A stretch of DNA of 13,445 nt, taken from Saccoglossus kowalevskii. Taxonomy: Eukaryota; Hemichordata; Enteropneusta; Harrimaniidae. Both the position numbers and the translations under genes were made by a program. A model generated the notes under the pieces. It saw nothing but the letters and a program-made list of their open reading frames with translations. It did not search any database and had not been told where the DNA came from. Each line of letters opens with the position of its first letter. The stretch's first letter is position 1. Shown here in pieces: positions 9,756-13,445 of the stretch. The stretch covers positions 64,724-78,168 of the forward strand of contig NW_003123428.1 in NCBI RefSeq assembly GCF_000003605.2. Direction: 5' to 3'.

Positions 9756-10448
9756 TTTCGCCACTTCGAATCTAAAAACCGAGGTCCATAGTTAACAAAA
9801 ATTAGTTCAGATACCGGAAATTTCTTTTAACTTTCAAATACTCTAATATGACTAATTTAGCATTTCTGGCATAGTCAGTTGGTTTTAAATTCATGGTTTT
9901 ATCATTTAGATAATGTATTCTATGCTCAATTTTACATATTTACTATGTTTTAATTTAGCGCATTTTCTAGTCCGCGATGTAAACAAAATTAAAACCCAGT
10001 GAATAATTAACCCTTTTACAGTACACGTAGCTAGCTATTCACAACGACCTAATTACTCTGTTAACAAGTGTCATACGCGTCGACCCTGAAATTTGAGTAG
10101 TAACAATTTACATCCGTCCTACCACTGTTCTGTCGGTTGATATATGTTGGTACACTTGGCTGAATCCTTCTTTTTTCTGTATGTTTCTCGAAGCTAACGA
10201 AATAAAGTTTGAAAACTGCCTATTACATATACGTCATACCGGAGTTGGTAGCACCGAGAATATAACTCAAAACTGAATACAATTCTTTACAATCAATGTA
10301 TTCTCAACTACATTTGGTATTGATGTTTAACCATATCTTCAGTGGGATACTTTGCGTCACGTAAACAAGAAGGTAATTCGCGCCATTTTGAAAATATTCT
10401 TTACAAGGAATTACATGATTGTATTTCAAACTCATTTAACATTATACT

Positions 10449-10648
10449 CTAATAAGCAAGCCCTCGGTTTTTGACTTTCAATATTTTTCTGACGATGTTG
10501 TTTAGTATTGTATTGGAAGTAGTTAATGAGTCTTCAAATTCGTGTACAAGTTTGGATACTCGACTCATTGATTGTATGTGTAAATTAATTTGCATATTGT
10601 TATCTATAAGAAGTTTAAGTATTGCATCAGCATTGACATGTGCGCTAT
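10449..10648 (-). CDS. Possible terminal exon encoding a coiled coil
   Basis: Not recognised. On the minus strand a good acceptor (pyrimidine-rich CTATTTTTCATTCCTGAAATAG ending at 10649) precedes 65 open codons in phase 1 and a TAG at 10449-10451. From AILKLLIDNNMQINLHIQSM through KLVHEFEDSL to NNIVRKI, mostly hydrophobic residues fall in a 3-4 heptad spacing for about six heptads, which suggests a coiled coil. The exon ends RKILKVKNRGLAY. The frame is also open upstream to an ATG at 10685, but the acceptor gives a more natural start. Phase 1 entry would suit the phase 1 end of the exon at 12212-12309, though nothing else links them. A relic of a retrotransposon ORF1, which often has a coiled coil, is an alternative. 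Confidence 0.35.
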
Positions 10649-11190
10649 CTATTTCAGGAATGAAAAATAGTGTGTACAAATGCAAAATGGTTTAAAATAT
10701 GTTTTTTCTAAAACCATTCGATATATTAATTGCATTTAGGTTTGGGAAACGTTTGCAAATTTGTCACATATTCTCTATATTGTTATAACCCCTAATCAAA
10801 TTTATGCTTTATGTTAATTCAGTCTTCTGGTGGCCATATTGGATAAGAAAATCATTTTCATACATATCCCATACATTTATAATTTTAAAGTGAAATGATA
10901 ATTTTCTTTTATTAATTATTAAGTAATTATTAACTTTTATGAAATACATTCAGTCATATTCTACTGTCAAATCCAGTCTGTCGAATACTGGCGTTTTAAT
11001 GGGTACACAATAATTCAACATGTCTATTGTGCGTTTCTATGTTATATACGAGTGTTCATTTTGATCAACAGCAAATACTTTGCATTAATACAGAAACGAA
11101 CCTGAACATCATTAGCCTAGTTGAGTACACTTTTATTTCACCAAAAACAAAACACAGTAAATGTAGAAATTGCACAGATAGTAAATACAA

Positions 11191-11256
11191 TTTAAATAAG
11201 TAAGTAAACAAATAAATTAATAAATAAATATATCAATGAAAGAATAAATAAATAAC
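11191..11256 (+). repeat. TAAA-rich low-complexity tract
   Basis: An imperfect (AAAT)n/(TAAA)n run, interrupted near 11231-11242. Such tails often mark the 3' end of a non-LTR retrotransposon on the same strand, but no upstream element body is recognised. Ordinary microsatellite growth is equally possible. Confidence 0.6.
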
Positions 11257-11276
11257 GAATTCTACTTAGAGGACTT

Positions 11277-11348
11277 CTATTTTTGGTGGGCATTACAGAT
11301 ATAGTTCATCATGATTTGTCGATTCCGTAACCCCTGTATATTCAAAGA
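11277..11348 (-). pseudogene. Possible N-terminal fragment of a retrotransposon endonuclease
   Basis: Minus-strand frame with SLNIQGLRNRQIMMNYICNA, then a TAG at 11277-11279. An S/T-L-N-I/V-x-G-L-R start followed by basic residues is typical of the AP-type endonuclease at the N-terminus of L1-like and related ORF2 proteins. No further endonuclease motif (such as QETH) follows, because the frame stops next to the TAAA-rich tract. It has the same strand as the RT relic at 6600-8378 but lies about 3 kb upstream of its first RT block, further than a normal ORF2 would allow. Only about 23 residues are available, so this is tentative. Confidence 0.3.
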
Positions 11349-11800
11349 ACAATAGTGCGCATGCGTCAAAACAACTGCTCTCCATGAATTAATGAACATC
11401 GTCAGATCCTGTGTGACGGCTAAGAACCCAGTAAATAAAATAATAGGCTATGAAACTGAATGTGTTAACTGTCTCTTATCAAGACTGTCATAAGAGCCAG
11501 GACAGCCATGTCATATTTGCATTTTGAACGTCAACGAATACATACAAGTTTAAATAATGCTTAAGATGACTGTATGTTTTGAAAATACGATGGTCGAGAC
11601 AACCCGCAAGAACAGATGGTATTGAAGAATCGATCCTAATTATGGGTGTTTAACCTGCTTTAGATCATAGTCTGTATCTGGTCGTTACATGTCGCCTATG
11701 TTTAACTGTAACACAAGATTAGACCAGGAAATGACCTTTGTTAACCCGTCTGAAAAAAAAAAACGAACAAAGCGACGGCCACTAGACATCATGTATACTT

Positions 11801-12702
11801 TCAGATGACATTTGCAGATCCATCACTGGAATAGTTACAGCCTCCTCGTAGCACATGAACCAGTAAGTCGATATTATAACATATTGTATGAAAATAGGTT
11901 GCTACAGTAGTTAATGCTTCATGTTAGTTGAGATAACTACTATAATTACTACAGAAGGACTAATCATATCTATTTGAATACCATACATTACCATGAACTA
12001 TTTAACAAATATAAATAGGTTAAAGACATTTTGAAGTCACATATTCACTCGCTTCTTTAGAAATATACTTCATCACTCAACTGAATAAATTATTTAAAAA
12101 AGGACAGCGGAATAACATATATTGTCATTACGGGCGAGGTAAATTCATTCATTTTTGTCGTTACTGTACAACATACACTTGAATACAACTATAAATTAAT
12201 CAATATCCTACCGTTACATCGGTATGAGTCGCAATATCCTTCACAATCATCCTGATAGTAACTGTAGTAGTATCCTGTATAGTACTCTCTTTGGTATGTA
12301 TATGACGTTCTGTATGGTGCATACAATTAAAGAAAATTTGAATTATATACCATCTAAAACCACGTTACGAAAATTTATTATTTTCATTAAACCAAACTCA
12401 CCAGTTGTAATTAGTAATAGTGGGTTACAAATAAACCAATGTCAAGCCTGTCAACCCCTATGTTGATAAAAGTGTATATTTTCGTTTGGGCTATCAAATG
12501 TCAGGATTTGGGCTGACAGGAACAGGGTAAATTACGAAATAGTTTTACTATAATCTACCCAATTGACAATTTCGACAAACTTTAACTCCTTTATTACTAA
12601 TTTACACACGTGAAAAGTCTGTTGAAAATCAAATGCAAAAGTGTACGCTTGTGGATAAAACTTACCTGTAACGAGTGCAACTATCCAAACCAAAAATTCC
12701 AC
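11801..12702 (-). CDS. Possible small Tyr/Cys-rich secreted-protein gene without ATG
   Basis: Not recognised. Exon candidates on the minus strand are as follows. (a) 12666-12702 encodes VEFLVWIVALVT, a signal-peptide-like stretch ending at a strong donor GTAAGT (12660-12665, phase 1). It opens with GTG at 12700-12702 and has no in-frame ATG before an upstream stop. (b) 12212-12309 follows TTTTCTTTAATTGTATGCAC plus CATACAG and encodes 32 codons, 11 of them Tyr and 3 Cys, including GYYYSYY and DDCEGYCDSYRC; it ends at GTAGGA in phase 1. (c) 11801-11844 encodes GCNYSSDGSANVI and a TGA, in matching phase. The join from (a) to (b) needs a less favoured acceptor, or an unseen exon, to keep frame. 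If real, it is a short secreted peptide with closely spaced cysteines. Confidence is moderate in exon (b) and low in the rest. Confidence 0.3.
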
Positions 12703-12792
12703 AGCTTGTCGAATATCGACTTTGGTAAGAAACAGTTGTCAATGTAGACAACTGCCGACTCAACGTATTTCGGAAAGTACAACTGTTTGGCC

Positions 12793-12905
12793 TATAAAAG
12801 TAGAAGTTAGATAGAGTTATGCATGAAATGTATCAATATATCTTTATTACACTGATATTGTATATAGTGAAGCTATCAATTGGTGTGCTAGATTATATTG
12901 GTTAA
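12793..12905 (+). other. TATA-like box followed by a short hydrophobic ORF
   Basis: TATAAAAG (12793-12800) lies on the plus strand about 20 bp before an ATG at 12819. The 28-codon frame that follows reads MHEMYQYIFITLILYIVKLS and then a short tail to TAA at 12903-12905. The hydrophobic core resembles a signal or anchor sequence. A normal TATA-to-start distance would put transcription start at or past the first ATG, so the second ATG (12828) or an intron would be needed. It would be head-to-head with the candidate at 11801-12702. Chance is likely. Confidence 0.15.
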
Positions 12906-13237
12906 TGTGCACGACTGTCAGCTTGCCTTGTGTACGTTTGTATTTATATAACAAGGGTACAAGGAACTCACCATGCGCATGTCGTCTTCGTTCTGAGATA
13001 CAGGAAAAGAATGAAAACACAAACGTTTGCCCAATTCGTTTTGTTTTTAAAGGCGCAACGGTACTTGTTGGTCATAGCTTCACACCTACAAGTTGACTTA
13101 CTTTCACTTCGTCGGCGTCCGAACAATGAAGTCTCCACGAGTTTACGCGGCAAGACACTGCAGCTGCCTATGACCAGGCTAATAAGTTTATGTGTACACC
13201 AACAGTCTGTAAGATTCGCCCACACGTGACAGTGTTT

Positions 13238-13289
13238 AAAGGGCGGTTGTCGTCACGCAGCGTGGGGTTCGAATTTCATGTAAACAATG
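13238..13289. repeat. Inverted partial copy of the foldback element at 9701-9758
   Basis: On the plus strand this reads AAAGGGCGGTTGTCGTC, then TTCGAATTTCATGTAAACAA. It matches the reverse complement of 9701-9758 with a few substitutions and two or three small gaps, one of them a 4-bp AAGT difference in the GTAA(GTAA)AC part. It abuts the next foldback element (13291 on) with almost no gap. Confidence 0.65.
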
Positions 13290-13290
13290 G

Positions 13291-13442
13291 GGCTAATCTG
13301 CACTGGCTCGGAAGGTTGTAAATGATTAGCTAGTTTGAATTTGCATAACAATACTGACAATGAACGTGCATTCAACGCCACAAGTTTTTTTTGTTTTTTT
13401 AGCCAATCAGAATTTCATCTTCCGAGCCAGTGCAGATCAGCC
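13291..13442. repeat. Foldback/MITE-like element with 24-bp terminal inverted repeats
   Basis: ATCTGCACTGGCTCGGAAG (13296-13314) and its reverse complement (13419-13437) are the core of 24-bp arms, 13291-13314 and 13419-13442, with a single mismatch. The 104-bp interior holds a T-rich run (13385-13400) and AGCCAATCAGAATTTC. There are no open frames. The window ends three bases later, so the right flank and any target-site duplication cannot be checked. Confidence 0.75.
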
Positions 13443-13445
13443 GAA

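Noticed and set aside
9561-9791. 76-codon plus-strand frame beginning MAKIKYANG
   Set aside because: It runs through both arms of the foldback element, and its Arg-rich composition follows from the GC-rich arms.
10905-10940. AT-rich palindrome-like stretch around TTAATTATTAAGTAATTATTAA
   Set aside because: Simple A/T composition makes such symmetry expected by chance.
12396-12457. Minus-strand frame HWFICNPLLLITT with a GTGAGT donor, considered as a signal-peptide exon
   Set aside because: A stop immediately precedes it, there is no ATG, and the only acceptor nearby gives a different, stopped frame.
12905-13229. Overlapping open frames of 63-99 codons on both strands
   Set aside because: They overlap one another on both strands, lack splice context and motifs, and owe their length to a locally GC-richer stretch next to the foldback elements.
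13263-13275. GGGGTTCGAATTT, considered as a tRNA or SINE B box
   Set aside because: There is no A box or cloverleaf upstream, and the sequence is shared with the foldback family in both orientations.

Overview
The window reads as AT-rich nuclear DNA of an animal, most likely a lophotrochozoan invertebrate (mollusc or brachiopod grade). Coding information lies in short exons with GT-AG introns. One gene encodes a secreted EGF-containing protein of a kind common in such animals. Much of the rest is decayed transposons and foldback repeats. There is no operon, Shine-Dalgarno site, CRISPR, rRNA or tRNA. The exact taxon cannot be fixed from the sequence.

Layout. 1-465: intergenic or 3'-flanking, with a near-perfect palindromic MITE-like element (83-227). 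466-2315, minus: the best gene here, five exons and 301 codons, with a signal peptide, a Cys-rich N-terminal segment, one EGF-like domain on its own symmetrical phase 1-1 exon, and a Cys-poor extracellular C-terminal half with several N-glycosylation sequons. 2316-3940: no gene seen. 3943-4396: degenerate tandem repeat with a unit of about 40 bp. 4400-5459: no gene seen. About 5460-6509, plus: dead Tc1-type transposon with frame-shifted transposase. About 6600-8378, minus: dead L1-like non-LTR retrotransposon with recognisable reverse-transcriptase blocks. 8620-8771: inverted repeat. 9361-9535, minus: possible membrane-anchor exon. 9634-9755: foldback element, with an inverted partial copy at 13238-13289. 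10449-10648, minus: possible coiled-coil terminal exon. 11191-11256: TAAA-rich low-complexity tract, next to a short endonuclease-like fragment. 11801-12702, minus: possible small Tyr/Cys-rich secreted-protein gene lacking an ATG. 13291-13442: second foldback element, ending at the window edge.

The genes show no obvious shared pathway. The one strong gene and the weaker 11.8-12.7 kb candidate are both minus-strand and probably secreted, but nothing else links them. I found no convincing new multi-gene system. The items most worth checking are the Tyr/Cys-rich candidate, the coiled-coil exon, and the foldback family whose two copies bracket both of them over 3.6 kb. All splice models were made by eye from splice consensus and reading-frame phase, without transcripts.
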